Shown here in pieces: positions 10,283-17,478 of a stretch of 64,000 bases of DNA. The position numbers and the translations under genes are program-made. Source of the stretch: Acidobacteriota bacterium (GTDB lineage Bacteria; Acidobacteriota; Thermoanaerobaculia; Multivoradales; Multivoraceae); contig JAPPFP010000026.1 of NCBI GenBank assembly GCA_028877275.1, positions 1-64,000 on the forward strand. The letters are read 5' to 3'. The notes under the pieces were generated by a model. It was not told where the DNA came from. It made no database searches and saw nothing but the letters and a program-made list of their open reading frames with translations. How positions within the stretch are numbered: the stretch's first letter is position 1; every line of letters begins with the position of its first letter.

Positions 10283-10705
10283 CTACGTATGGGTTTGCCG
10301 CTGCTCGCCCCGAAAACGATCGAACTCTCTAGGCAGCCTGCCTATGGTCGCGTCAGGGCTCATGGCGTAGAGGTCCCATTTGACATCCAGTTGGTTCAGC
10401 ACATCTGCGAGCCGCCTGGCGCTTGCGGGGCCGCGCCCGGCAGCACCGCGCTTGGCACCGCCTGATTCGGGGTCCAGATAGAGCCGATTCGCGGCCTCCA
10501 CAATGGCCTTGCTGCGCACGAACTCCTGGTGCGACGTCAGCTGCTCGACGACCTCACCGGGCCGGTGGAGCGGCGTACACAGCAGAACCCGGGCACGCTC
10601 TGGATCATCCCTGTGTGCGCGGAACACGCCGAAAGGACCAGCCACCAAATGTCGGTAGTAGCGCCGAAAGTTGCCGACCGCGGGAATCCACCGGGCCCTC
10701 TCGCC
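10283..10705 (-). pseudogene. 3' remnant of a conserved gene of unknown family
   Basis: In one minus-strand frame, about 140 residues look like true protein: NFRRYYRHLVAGPFG, HRPGEVVEQLTS, KAIVEAANRLYLDP, then RRLADVLNQLDVKWDLYAM and PREFDRFRG before the stop. The frame runs upstream into the dehalogenase remnant at about 10.7 kb without a credible start, so the 5' part of the gene is gone. Two unrelated remnants joined end to end show that this spot is a recombination scar. I could not assign the family. Confidence 0.45.
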
Positions 10706-10725
10706 AAGCCTCCGCTCGCCTCTGC

Positions 10726-10880
10726 TTTTCCCCCGGAACGCGATGTCCTTCAGGCCCACAGGACGAGCGCCGGCTTGTCCGCGAAGGCGGCGCTGTCCTG
10801 CCAGATCGAGCGGAGGCAGTCGCTCGCGCCCACGATGTAGCCCGGCAGCGCGGCGCTCGCGGCCCGTGCCGCGGGCCACG
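10726..10880 (-). pseudogene. decayed duplicate of part of the haloalkane dehalogenase gene
   Basis: About 150 bases match the intact dehalogenase gene at about 16,720-16,875 almost base for base, on the same strand; both contain ggaacgcgatgtccttcagg. The copy encodes the stretch from AARAASAALPGYIV to the segment before the catalytic acid. There, VLWGLKDIAF is broken: a one-base loss changes TGG GGC CTG to TGG GCC TGA, a frameshift with an immediate stop. Neither end of the gene is present. It abuts the crotonase gene on one side and another gene remnant on the other. Confidence 0.85.
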
Positions 10881-10887
10881 GCCCCGG

Positions 10888-11676
10888 TCAGCGCCCTTGG
10901 AACTTCGCCTTGCGACGCTCCACGAACGAAGCGATCCCCTCCGCGAAGTCCGCCGAGTTCGCCGTCCTTGCGCGCATGGCGGGGATCTCCCGGTACGCGG
11001 CCTGCTCGCCCTCTTCGAGATAGACCTGCGCCGCCCGCTTGATCTCCCGAACGGCGAGCGGGGCGCACTCGCAGATCTCGCCCGCAAGCTCCAGGGCCCG
11101 GTCGATCTGGTCGCCGGCGGGCACCACCTCCTGCACGAAGCCGAGAGCGAGTGCGCGCCGGGCGTCGAACTCGTCGGCGCGCAGCAGGTGGTACATCGCG
11201 TTTCCCCATCCGGCTCGCTGCACGTAGCGGACGTGGGCGCCTCCGAACACCGCGAGGCCGCGCCGGGGTTCCAGTTGCGCGAAGCGCGCGTCCTCGGCCG
11301 CCACCACGATGTCCGCGGCCAGCGCCATTTCGATCCCGATCGTGTAGCAGATTCCCTGGACGGCCATCACCAGCGGCTTGCGGCATCGCCGGCGGAGCGC
11401 GAAGGGGTCGGGGCGGTCGTCCGGCGATTCGTCGGCGTCCCTGCCGCGGGCCATCGAACCGGCGAACTTCGGCAGGTCGAGGCCGGCCGTCGTGTGCTTC
11501 CCCTGGAAGGTGAGGACGCCGACCCATGCGTCTTCCGTCTCCTCGAGTTCGGCCAGTGCGCCGGAGATTTGCCCGAACATCTCGGGAGTGAAGCTGTTGA
11601 GCTTCTTCTCGCGGTCCACGTGGATTCGCAGGACGTGCCCGGCGAGGGTGGTTGTGATGGGCGGTGCTTCAGGCAT
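10888..11676 (-). CDS. enoyl-CoA hydratase/isomerase (crotonase) family protein
   Basis: 262 residues from ATG 11676 (MPEAPPITTT), chosen because GGAG lies 7-8 bases upstream; an upstream in-frame extension lacks a ribosome site. Crotonase-fold landmarks are present: KLNSFTPEMFGQ near the N-terminus, an oxyanion-hole region HTTAGLDL, PLVMAVQGICYTIGIEMALAADIVVAAEDARF, then ARRALALGFVQEVVP and the C-terminal EGIASFVERR helix. The family hydrates or isomerises enoyl-CoA thioesters in the cytoplasm, and the substrate cannot be read. It stands alone between remnants and HigA, so no operon partner helps. Codon use is GC-rich, like the resident genes. Confidence 0.88.
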   Translation of the reverse strand: MPEAPPITTTLAGHVLRIHVDREKKLNSFTPEMFGQISGALAELEETEDAWVGVLTFQGKHTTAGLDLPKFAGSMARGRDADESPDDRPDPFALRRRCRKPLVMAVQGICYTIGIEMALAADIVVAAEDARFAQLEPRRGLAVFGGAHVRYVQRAGWGNAMYHLLRADEFDARRALALGFVQEVVPAGDQIDRALELAGEICECAPLAVREIKRAAQVYLEEGEQAAYREIPAMRARTANSADFAEGIASFVERRKAKFQGR

Positions 11677-11772
11677 TGTCTTTCTCCGTTTCCTCAGCCC
11701 GAACTCGACTCGCCGGCCGCCCGTGTACAGCACGGCCGCTCGCGCGGGGGTGAAGTAGTGCGCGGGGACGGA

Positions 11773-12039
11773 TCAGGCGACGGCGACGGCGCGCCGCCGT
11801 TCCCGGGCGAGGTCGTGGCTCGCCTGCATCCGCATCCAGTGTTCCGCATCGGACCAGCCGAGCGCCTCGAGCCGCAGCGCGGCGGCTGCGGTGATGCCGG
11901 CGTGTCCGTGGAGGATGCGCGACAGGAACGCGCGCGTGACGCCGAGCCGTTCGGCGGCGTGCGTGATCGTCCAGCGCTTGGCCTCGATGGCGCTCGCGAC
12001 GAGGCTGCCTGGGTGGGCGGGGTTCTTCATTCGAGTCAT
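11773..12039 (-). CDS. higA: HigA-type XRE antitoxin (orphan)
   Basis: 88 residues from MTRMKNPAHPG, the usual HigA opening; the ATG at 12030 is an alternative. A helix-turn-helix follows: WTITHAAERLGVTRAFLSRILHGHAGITAAAALRLEALG, then SDAEHWMRMQASHDLARER. HigA proteins bind and neutralise the HigB ribosome-dependent RNase and repress their own promoter. higB should lie just upstream, beyond 12039. That interval instead holds a transposase remnant on the opposite strand and no RelE-like frame, so the toxin appears to have been lost. Confidence 0.85.
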   Translation of the reverse strand: MTRMKNPAHPGSLVASAIEAKRWTITHAAERLGVTRAFLSRILHGHAGITAAAALRLEALGWSDAEHWMRMQASHDLARERRRAVAVA

Positions 12040-12178
12040 TCTAGAATCGCCAGGTTGCGGCCGCTTCGCCCCGGTGGGGCGATGGCCCCGGCTTCGCACG
12101 CTCTCGATCGACAAGGCGTGCCGGGTGCTCCGGGTCCGACTCAGAACCAGGACCGCGCCGAGACCGTGACCGGGTTCT

Positions 12179-12412
12179 GTGGAGCCTGTTGGGCGGTATC
12201 ATGTAGTCGTTTCGGTGGCGTCGTTCGTGGAGAGGTTTCGGTTCTCTGGGACGTACCACAAGATGAGCGTCAAGCTCCTGTTCCGGTACGTCAACGAGTT
12301 CGCCGGAAGGCACAATATCCGCGAAATGGACACGCTTGACCAGATGGCGTTCCTTGCTCGCGGAATGATTGGCAAGCAATTGCGCTACAAAGATCTGATT
12401 GCCGACGGCTAG
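12179..12412 (+). pseudogene. C-terminal remnant of an IS1595/ISXO2-like transposase
   Basis: From about 12,226 the frame reads FSGTYHKMSVKLLFRYVNEFAGRHNIREMDTLDQM and ends RGMIGKQLRYKDLIADG. This is the C-terminus of the DDE-type ISXO2-like transposase domain, where 'hry-neFagR-n-r-.dT.dqm' and 'gk.LrY.dL' are characteristic. The catalytic domain is absent, the first ~15 codons do not match the family, and no terminal inverted repeats were found. It is an inactive insertion-sequence fragment sitting where higB would be expected. Confidence 0.75.
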
Positions 12413-12415
12413 GGG

Positions 12416-12444
12416 TTGACTTCAGAAGCGTTACGAGGTAGCAT
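12416..12444 (+). promoter_or_regulatory. sigma70-like promoter, nearly leaderless
   Basis: TTGACT (12416-12421) and TAGCAT (12439-12444) are separated by exactly 17 bases and match the -35 and -10 consensus at 5/6 and 4/6 positions. The predicted transcription start (~12451) lies only a few bases before the ATG at 12454, so the transcript would be leaderless or have a very short leader. Confidence 0.45.
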
Positions 12445-12453
12445 AGATCAACA

Positions 12454-12906
12454 ATGATTGACTATGGAAAGTTCAACAAGGCAATCGAACGACGCCTGCT
12501 CCGCTCCGAATGGCATATCCCTTTTGGATTCCCTGTTCTAGCGGTAGCCGCCCTTGGTGCTGCCTACGTTGGCCTTCCATTGCTATTTGCGTGGAATCCG
12601 GGTCTGACAGGTGCTTTACTGATCGTGTTGCTCTTGGCTGGTCTTGTTTGGGGCTTCGGCCGATTGCTCGTCTCCTTTCATGCCTTGTTCTTTCCCGATG
12701 AGTTGGTCAATCAGAGCATACGCTTGGGCAAGCTGGTCTCTGAGGGCGTTTTCTCTGGATATCCTCTTGTCCCACACCATGATAATGAAAGTGAGTGGGA
12801 ACATGACGACAGCAAGATACGTCAGTTCATCGCCGATTTCACGGTCGAGGAAGACAAGGCCAATGAAGAACCACAGAGATGTCGCGACTCCGGCCATGAA
12901 GAATAG
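12454..12906 (+). CDS. small membrane protein, hypothetical (competes with an opposite-strand gene)
   Basis: 150 residues starting just after a good promoter match. Two hydrophobic helices (about 24-46 and 52-75: VLAVAALGAAYVGLPLLFAW and ALLIVLLLAGLVWGFGRLLV) are followed by a charged tail. The first 55 codons are not contested. The rest overlaps a frame on the opposite strand (12616-12987) that also looks like a membrane protein, and the C-terminal third here reads less like protein. Either the real gene ends in a converging overlap or only one of the pair is expressed. There is no family match and the region is less GC-rich than its surroundings. Confidence 0.4.
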   Translation: MIDYGKFNKAIERRLLRSEWHIPFGFPVLAVAALGAAYVGLPLLFAWNPGLTGALLIVLLLAGLVWGFGRLLVSFHALFFPDELVNQSIRLGKLVSEGVFSGYPLVPHHDNESEWEHDDSKIRQFIADFTVEEDKANEEPQRCRDSGHEE

Positions 12907-12987
12907 CATCATTACTCCCATGCCTATGTATTCGGCGAGTCGTTCTCGTTCCATGCGCCTCTGTGAGAATGGGTTTGGAAGTGTCAC
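12616..12987 (-). CDS. small two-helix membrane protein with coiled-coil tail, hypothetical
   Basis: 123 residues from GTG 12987, with AAGGA about 8-9 bases upstream. Two transmembrane segments (about 22-44, MGVMMLFFMAGVATSLWFFIGL, and 54-70, YLAVVMFPLTFIIMVW) are followed by a charged, helix-forming tail (ENALRDQLAQAYALIDQLI) and a polar C-terminus. Composition and codon pattern look genuinely coding throughout, more so than the overlapping plus-strand frame. The function is unknown. Confidence 0.5.
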   Translation of the reverse strand: MTLPNPFSQRRMERERLAEYIGMGVMMLFFMAGVATSLWFFIGLVFLDREIGDELTYLAVVMFPLTFIIMVWDKRISRENALRDQLAQAYALIDQLIGKEQGMKGDEQSAEAPNKTSQEQHDQ

Positions 12988-13080
12988 AGGTCAGTTCCTT
13001 GTTGTCCGTGAGAGGGATCGTCTTTGCCGAAGGCGGGACCGTACCGAAGACCGCTAGGGCGGGTCAAGTAGACTAGGACC

Positions 13081-13281
13081 ATGAAGAAGCGGCTACAGCG
13101 GCCTACGCCGCCTGAGAAGCCCACCAAGCCGAAGCGGGGTCGGCCGATCACGCGGCGGATCAAGCTGGACGCTACGCCAGAGGAAGTGGCGCAGGCGATG
13201 TTTAGGGCGGCGAAGGCGAAGAACCCACCGGACCCGCAGCGGAGACGGTTCAATCGACCAGAGACGGAGGAAGAGGAATGA
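13081..13281 (+). CDS. short basic protein, hypothetical
   Basis: 66 residues. A Lys/Arg/Pro-rich N-terminus (KPTKPKRGRPITRRIKL) is followed by LDATPEEVAQAMFRAAKAKNP. Small proteins with this 'RGRP..KLD.TPEEVA.a.f.aa' pattern occur next to phage-like or accessory genes and have no established role. The stop overlaps the start of the next gene in ATGA, so the two are translationally coupled. The basic half could contact nucleic acid, but this is inference. Confidence 0.65.
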   Translation: MKKRLQRPTPPEKPTKPKRGRPITRRIKLDATPEEVAQAMFRAAKAKNPPDPQRRRFNRPETEEEE

Positions 13282-13700
13282 GCGAAGAAAGCGGCCTTCT
13301 GTTGTGCGAGGGAACTGGCTTTATGTCACGCCTGATACAGATTGTTTCTCGCGGTCCAGTCAGTCATTCGGCTATCCTGCATGACGGCAAGGTGCTGGAG
13401 AGTGTACCTCCGGGGGGAGTCCGCGTAGTTGACTTCGACTGGTGGCTTGAGGACAGGCGAGACAAGCGGATCTGGTTCCGTCCATTCGCTCAGCCCATGA
13501 CTGATGAGATGTGGAATGCTGGCGTTGAGAAATACGTTGGCAGGCCGTATGCATATGGGAAAGCCCTGCGGTTGGGGTTGCGTATGGTGCTAGGGCTGCA
13601 TAGGCGGCCGTTAGCTATCCCCTCGGATACGGCCCCTTCTGACTTTCTGCCGGATAGTGCCGACGCGGATAGTGCCGACGCTGGCAACTACTCCGTATAA
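13278..13700 (+). CDS. YiiX/NlpC-P60-like permuted papain-fold protein
   Basis: 140 residues. The N-terminus (SGLLLCEGTGFMSRLIQIVSRGPVSHSAIL) carries the 'GTGf-SrlIq..t...-SH.aii' pattern of permuted papain-like cysteine hydrolases, with the His in VSHSAIL and a small-residue-rich start. W-W-L and VGRPYAYGKALRLGL follow, where the fold places its catalytic Cys; no Cys is seen there, so activity is doubtful. There is no signal peptide. The C-terminus has a perfect tandem duplication encoding DSADA twice (15-base unit near 13,657-13,686). It is coupled to the upstream short basic protein. Possible roles are cell-wall or lipid amide hydrolysis, or a phage-derived function. Confidence 0.65.
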   Translation: MSEESGLLLCEGTGFMSRLIQIVSRGPVSHSAILHDGKVLESVPPGGVRVVDFDWWLEDRRDKRIWFRPFAQPMTDEMWNAGVEKYVGRPYAYGKALRLGLRMVLGLHRRPLAIPSDTAPSDFLPDSADADSADAGNYSV

Positions 13701-13899
13701 TCCCGTTTCTCAACATCGGGCGAAGCCCTGAGCACACTGCCGATGAAAGTTGGGGATGGAATCCTCTCCGCAAGGGTGACGGCGAGGCGGTCTTCGACGG
13801 AGAGGGAACTCCGCGCGTCGGCCGGGCTGAAGGTCAAGGAACTCGCTCACGCAGAGGAGTTGGCTCGAGAGAATCGCGACCTTACACTCCGGACTTCGC

Positions 13900-14151
13900 A
13901 TGAGCACCTTGGTCGATAGCCCCGTTTCCGCTTCGTATTGGGACGGGAAGGTCCGCGTGATCCGGGCCAGCGGCCTCGAGCTGGCGTTTCCGGTGGCTGG
14001 GAATCCGCGTCTCGAAGGCGCGACGGAGGCGGAGCTCGAACGAATCGAGCTCTCTCCCTTCGGCCTCCACTGGGTGGAGCTCGACGAGGATCTCTCGATG
14101 CGGGGCATCCTCGCAGGCGACTTCGGGCAGCGCCCTCATCGAGCCGCTTGA
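13900..14151 (+). CDS. DUF2442 domain-containing protein
   Basis: 83 residues from ATG 13900. DUF2442 hallmarks are visible: a strand-rich N-terminus (VRVIRASGLELAFPV), GATEAELERIELSPFGLHWVELDEDLSM and a terminal GILAGDFG. The family usually sits next to a DUF4160 gene and is treated as a toxin-antitoxin-like or regulatory pair. Here the upstream 180 bases encode only a short, poorly supported frame, so the partner seems absent or decayed. The C-terminus runs into the composite remnant that begins at 14163. Confidence 0.8.
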   Translation: MSTLVDSPVSASYWDGKVRVIRASGLELAFPVAGNPRLEGATEAELERIELSPFGLHWVELDEDLSMRGILAGDFGQRPHRAA

Positions 14152-14162
14152 CGCGCTCGGGG

Positions 14163-14330
14163 GCGCCTGTGCGCGAAGTCGAGGCCGATCGGCTCGTCCG
14201 AGGTGGTCGAGGGCGACGCAGCGGAACTCCGATCGCAGTTCACACGGCGCAGACTCGCTGAGCTTCTCGAGGCAGTCCGCCCAGTTCCGCTCGTGCTCGT
14301 CGCGGGCCTCGTCTTGGGTGAAGCGCTGCG
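14163..14330 (-). pseudogene. composite remnant of the dehalogenase/AHSA1 locus
   Basis: Three short blocks match, in the same order, three separate places in the intact operon. 14163-14194 matches about 17,091-17,122 and ~14201-14240 matches about 17,250-17,290, both in the dehalogenase. 14241-14326 matches about 17,478-17,563, at the start of the dehalogenase and the end of the AHSA1 gene. The intervening bases are deleted. The best block shares agcttctcgag and tcgtgctcgtcgcgggcctc. No open frame survives. With the fragment at 10.7 kb, this is the second decayed copy of the locus. Confidence 0.8.
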
Positions 14331-14449
14331 GATGAGGTCCCTTTTGAGGAGAGCTGTGCTACCAGTCCCGCGTTCTGAGCACCCACGCCGCGCCCGCGTA
14401 GTCGGACGGCCGCCAATCCGAGCCAGGGTTCGTAGGGTCCCCGCGGGCC

Positions 14450-14724
14450 GGCCACATTCGGTGGAAGCTCTACTCGTCGGACGAGTATCCGCGCTACGAC
14501 AACTATGGCCTGATCAACGTGGACCGGATGGCGGAGATCCCGGAGGATTTCGAGGGCGCAATGCGAGTGCCGATCACCTTCCTCGACAAGTACAACCGAA
14601 GCAGTTCAAGATCTTGGGGATGGACCGCCCGCTGAGGTTGGACCTGACCGGCAAGATCAGCGGGTTCTGGCTCGGTGGGCGAGAGTTGTACGCTCGGGTC
14701 GTCATTCAGAGGAGGGCGGCGTGA
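14450..14724 (+). pseudogene. 3' remnant of an EcoRI-family adenine-specific DNA methyltransferase
   Basis: From 14450 one frame reads WKLYSSDEYPRYDNYGLINVDRM, AEIPEDFEGAMRVPITFLDKYN. After a one-base shift near 14,597 a second frame continues QFKILGMDRPL and ends GRELYARVVIQRRAA. 'YPkYDNYdaInVd...DIP.DydG.MgVPitFLdKYnp.QFeIlG' followed by 'yaRi.I.rk' is the C-terminal signature of the EcoRI-type methyltransferase family. The N-terminal catalytic part and its SAM motif are missing. The gene is therefore truncated and frameshifted. No restriction endonuclease was found beside it. The stop overlaps the next gene's GTG, so the downstream hypothetical was once in its operon. Confidence 0.8.
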
Positions 14725-15197
14725 GTGTTCCCAAGACACCGAAGGAGGTAGCTCAGCATGAAGGCTCTGACGACTTGGCTAGGGTTCTTGGTGCCGTGAT
14801 CGACCTTCACGACAATCCTCCAGAAGGGTTGTGGACAGGCGTCTATGGCAGCAACGTGGTTCGCCAGTTGACGGAGCTTGATAGCGAGAGAATCCACGAC
14901 GCCTATGTCAGCTTGTGTGACCGCAGGCTTGCTTCGTGGGAGGTGCACAGAGAGTTCGCCCCTTCTGGGAGCGTCAGGGAAGGTTGGATCAGGCCGACCT
15001 ACGAGGGCCGGCAGCTTCTGGCCAGACTGATTGAGGAAGGGGTTCAGGAAGCGAGGCTCACAGCTCGTGCGATGTCGATTGGTCGTAGGATCTGGCGTGG
15101 CGTCGTATCGCTGAACGCAGCGTTCAAGGAGGTCTGGCAGCTTCTGGCACTCATCGTAGCCCTGTTGTCGTTGGCTCTCTGGTTTCTGTCCAAGTAG
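14721..15197 (+). CDS. hypothetical protein with C-terminal membrane anchor
   Basis: 158 residues from a GTG that overlaps the methyltransferase-remnant stop. The soluble part contains HDNPPEGLWTGVYGSNVVRQLTELDSERIHDAYVSLCDRRLAS, which resembles a winged-helix-like fold but is not assignable. RPTYEGRQLLARLIEEG follows, and the C-terminus has one transmembrane helix (LLALIVALLSLALWFLS, about 140-157). It is probably tail-anchored in the inner membrane. Another small hypothetical follows after 7 bases, so the two form an operon. No family is recognised. Confidence 0.7.
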   Translation: MSVPKTPKEVAQHEGSDDLARVLGAVIDLHDNPPEGLWTGVYGSNVVRQLTELDSERIHDAYVSLCDRRLASWEVHREFAPSGSVREGWIRPTYEGRQLLARLIEEGVQEARLTARAMSIGRRIWRGVVSLNAAFKEVWQLLALIVALLSLALWFLSK

Positions 15198-15204
15198 GCC
15201 GGCG

Positions 15205-15786
15205 ATGGCTGAGGGCGTGAAGGGAATCGACTACAAGAACCCTTCCCGACAAGAGTTGTGTCTTGAGGTTCGTGCGCGGGCGGAACTATTCTCTCGCTTG
15301 TTTGAGTGGTATCTGCCCGTCATTCAGCAGACGAAGATGGCGGGTTGCCCCGAATGGGGCATACTGCACGAGCAACTTGGCTACTCGCTTGAGCTTGGCT
15401 TCAAGTCTCTGCTCTATTGCCAGCAAGGGGAGTGGTGCAGGGGCCACGGACTGAGAAGACAGTTTGAGAGGCTGGACGCTTCGGTGCGCCGGAGCATCGA
15501 CGACACGTGGAAACGTCAAGTAGATGGCAAGCCTCTAGGGCGACTGAGTTTCGCGCGATCCGAGCAAAGACCGAAGATGCCGGAGTCGAGTCGTTGGCCA
15601 GACGACAAGCAGTTCGGCCACGTCCTAGGGTGGATGGACGAATCCGTACTCACGCACACGAAGAAGTACGAGTACGTGGACCGCCCGAATCACTGGCGCT
15701 TCTACCTAGATGTGTACATGTTGGCGGCCATGACTCATGTCCTGAAGACACTTGTCGACCATTTGGTGAAGGAGTCGTTGCCATGA
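15205..15786 (+). CDS. hypothetical protein, helical
   Basis: 193 residues from an ATG 7 bases after the preceding gene. It is a soluble, helix-rich sequence with several Trp and His residues: ELFSRLFEWYLPVI, LGYSLELGFKSLLYCQQGEWCRGHGLRRQFERL and a C-terminal YMLAAMTHVLKTLVDHL helix. The arrangement (a helix with ELGFKSLLY, then a GHGLRRQFERL loop) is reminiscent of HEPN-like proteins, where 'K.ll......gHdl..L' is common, but the RxxxxxH catalytic motif is not clear. It probably works with the upstream membrane-anchored protein. Confidence 0.65.
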   Translation: MAEGVKGIDYKNPSRQELCLEVRARAELFSRLFEWYLPVIQQTKMAGCPEWGILHEQLGYSLELGFKSLLYCQQGEWCRGHGLRRQFERLDASVRRSIDDTWKRQVDGKPLGRLSFARSEQRPKMPESSRWPDDKQFGHVLGWMDESVLTHTKKYEYVDRPNHWRFYLDVYMLAAMTHVLKTLVDHLVKESLP

Positions 15787-15984
15787 GGATTGGACCCCGC
15801 CAGATCACGGTCCGCGAGTAGACGGACCGCTACACCAACGACGGCGAAGGCGGCGTCCGGGGCTACGGCGGCGAGCTAGACATCCGGCCGCCGCACCAGC
15901 GAGAGCCGCCGGTAACGCGCGTCTGGGCTTCGGTACAATGACCGACATAGTCGGCAATTACCTACAATACGAAGAGGCAAGAGC

Positions 15985-16575
15985 ATGAGTCAGTTTCTGT
16001 GGATGGTCGTTGCGGCGTTGCTAGGTGCGGTCCTGGCTCGGCCAGCAGAGAGAGTCGTCCATAGCTGGGGTCCGCGGCTATGGCTGCAGGCCCGCAACAG
16101 GTATCGTCAGCTCCGATTCGGTCGCCGGCCGTTGGCGTCGTGGGCCGGCTGGCTCGACGATACCCGCTACTTGCTTGATACGCGGGAGCGTCAGGCAATC
16201 CTAGACAGATTGGATGAGGCCCAGCTTCTAGCGCTTCGAGAAGCGCCGCATGGAATTCCATACATGAAGCTCAGGCTCGCTCATGAGCTAGGCATGACCG
16301 TTTCTCAGTTCGAGTCCCTTCCCTACAACGAGCAGCTCGCGTGGCAGACGTACTTCGCTCTGCCCGAAGCGTCGCGAGACGGCTTCTACAATAGACGAGT
16401 AGGGGAGGCGATAGACGAGTTGCGAGAAGAGGGAGTACTAGGGCCGCCGCAGAGACTTCGGTGTTCGTGGAGTGGGTGCCGTAGCCCACAGGTTGACAAT
16501 GCCATGTGTAAGGGCCACGCCAGAGAGTGGCGCAAGAGGTACGGGGGAAGGGCGGACCACACGTCGTCGGCGTAG
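15985..16575 (+). CDS. hypothetical membrane-anchored protein with C-terminal Cys cluster
   Basis: 196 residues, preceded by GAAGAGG at a suitable distance. Residues 4-20 (FLWMVVAALLGAVLARP) form a single N-terminal membrane anchor. A basic segment (RLWLQARNRYRQLRF) and helical regions follow. The end has CSWSGCRSPQVDNAMCKGHAREW, where three Cys and a His could bind zinc. The upstream region has a short palindrome CCGACATAGTCGG (15942-15954). The function is unknown. It is convergent with the dehalogenase gene, 9 bases apart. Confidence 0.65.
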   Translation: MSQFLWMVVAALLGAVLARPAERVVHSWGPRLWLQARNRYRQLRFGRRPLASWAGWLDDTRYLLDTRERQAILDRLDEAQLLALREAPHGIPYMKLRLAHELGMTVSQFESLPYNEQLAWQTYFALPEASRDGFYNRRVGEAIDELREEGVLGPPQRLRCSWSGCRSPQVDNAMCKGHAREWRKRYGGRADHTSSA

Positions 16576-16584
16576 GCGACGGCT

Positions 16585-17478
16585 CTACGAGCCCCCCATG
16601 AACCCCCGAACCGCCTCCACCACCCTCTCCGGCGCCTCCTCCGCCACGAAGTGCCCGCAATCCTCGAACTCGCGCACCTCGACATCCCGAAGCGCCGACT
16701 TCCATCGCTCCAGTTCCTTCCTCCGGAACGCGATGTCCTTCAGGCCCCAGAGAACGAGCGCCGGCTTGTCCGCGAAGGCGGCGCGGTCCTGCCAGATCGA
16801 GCGCAGCCAGTCGCTCGCGGCCACGATGTAGCCCGGCAGCGCGGCGCTCGCGGCCCGTGCCGCGGGCGACGGCTGCGCGCCGCGGTAGTGAGCCATGATT
16901 TCCGGCGTCAGGACGCTTCGGTTGCCGACCGCTCCCGGCATCACCCGGTTCACGAAGATGTTGTGGTGCCGCAGCAGGTACTGGCCGATCCAGCTCGACA
17001 TCAGGAAGCTGAACGACCTGAAGTGGAAGTCGTCCCCGACCGGCCAGCACCAGGTGTTCGCGATGACGAGACGCTTGACGAGCTCCGGGTGCCTGCGCGC
17101 GAAGTCGAGGCCGATCGGCCCGCCCCAGTCGTTCATGAACAGGGTGATCCCGCGCAGGTCGAGATGGTCGAGCAGAGCGGCCACGCGGCGCGCGTGACTC
17201 TCGGGACGATGGTCCTCGCGCCGTGCACTTCGTGACGAGAGGCCGAAGCCGATGTGGTCGAGTGCGATGCAGCGGAACTCCGATCGCAGTTCCCGGACCG
17301 GCTGCCGGAACAGGAACGACCATGCGGGGTTGCCGTGGACGAACACGATCGGCTCGCCCTCGCCTTCGTCGATGTAGTGCATCCGGTGATCGGGCGGGAG
17401 GTCGAGAAAGCGGCTCTCGAAGGGGAACAGGTCGTCCGAGACCCAGTCGGGACGGGCGGTCGATGCGATCCTGTTCAC
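16585..17478 (-). CDS. haloalkane dehalogenase-like alpha/beta hydrolase
   Basis: 297 residues from GTG 17478, whose GTGA overlaps the stop of the AHSA1 gene; a longer upstream frame is only the shadow of that gene. Alpha/beta-hydrolase landmarks: oxyanion motif VFVHGNPAWSFLFR (46-58), nucleophile elbow MNDWGGPIG with Asp117, acid Asp248 in LWGLKDIAF and base His276 in DCGHFVAEEAPE. Asp as nucleophile followed by Trp is the mark of haloalkane dehalogenases, which cleave carbon-halogen bonds hydrolytically. The true substrate is not known. It is the last gene of an ArsR-AHSA1-hydrolase operon. Two broken partial copies lie 2.3 and 6 kb away. Confidence 0.88.
   Translation of the reverse strand: MNRIASTARPDWVSDDLFPFESRFLDLPPDHRMHYIDEGEGEPIVFVHGNPAWSFLFRQPVRELRSEFRCIALDHIGFGLSSRSARREDHRPESHARRVAALLDHLDLRGITLFMNDWGGPIGLDFARRHPELVKRLVIANTWCWPVGDDFHFRSFSFLMSSWIGQYLLRHHNIFVNRVMPGAVGNRSVLTPEIMAHYRGAQPSPAARAASAALPGYIVAASDWLRSIWQDRAAFADKPALVLWGLKDIAFRRKELERWKSALRDVEVREFEDCGHFVAEEAPERVVEAVRGFMGGS

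Noticed and set aside
10423..12339. A 638-codon plus-strand frame
   Set aside because: It runs antisense to the crotonase, HigA and two gene remnants, is extremely Arg/Pro/Gly-rich and lacks any motif; long antisense frames are expected in GC-rich genes.
12416..12906. Terminal inverted repeats of an insertion sequence around the transposase remnant
   Set aside because: No matching inverted ends or target duplication could be found on either side of 12,179-12,412.
13743..13919. A 58-codon plus-strand frame upstream of DUF2442
   Set aside because: It has a helix-like segment (KELAHAEELARENRDL) but no DUF4160 similarity or ribosome site; too weak to call.
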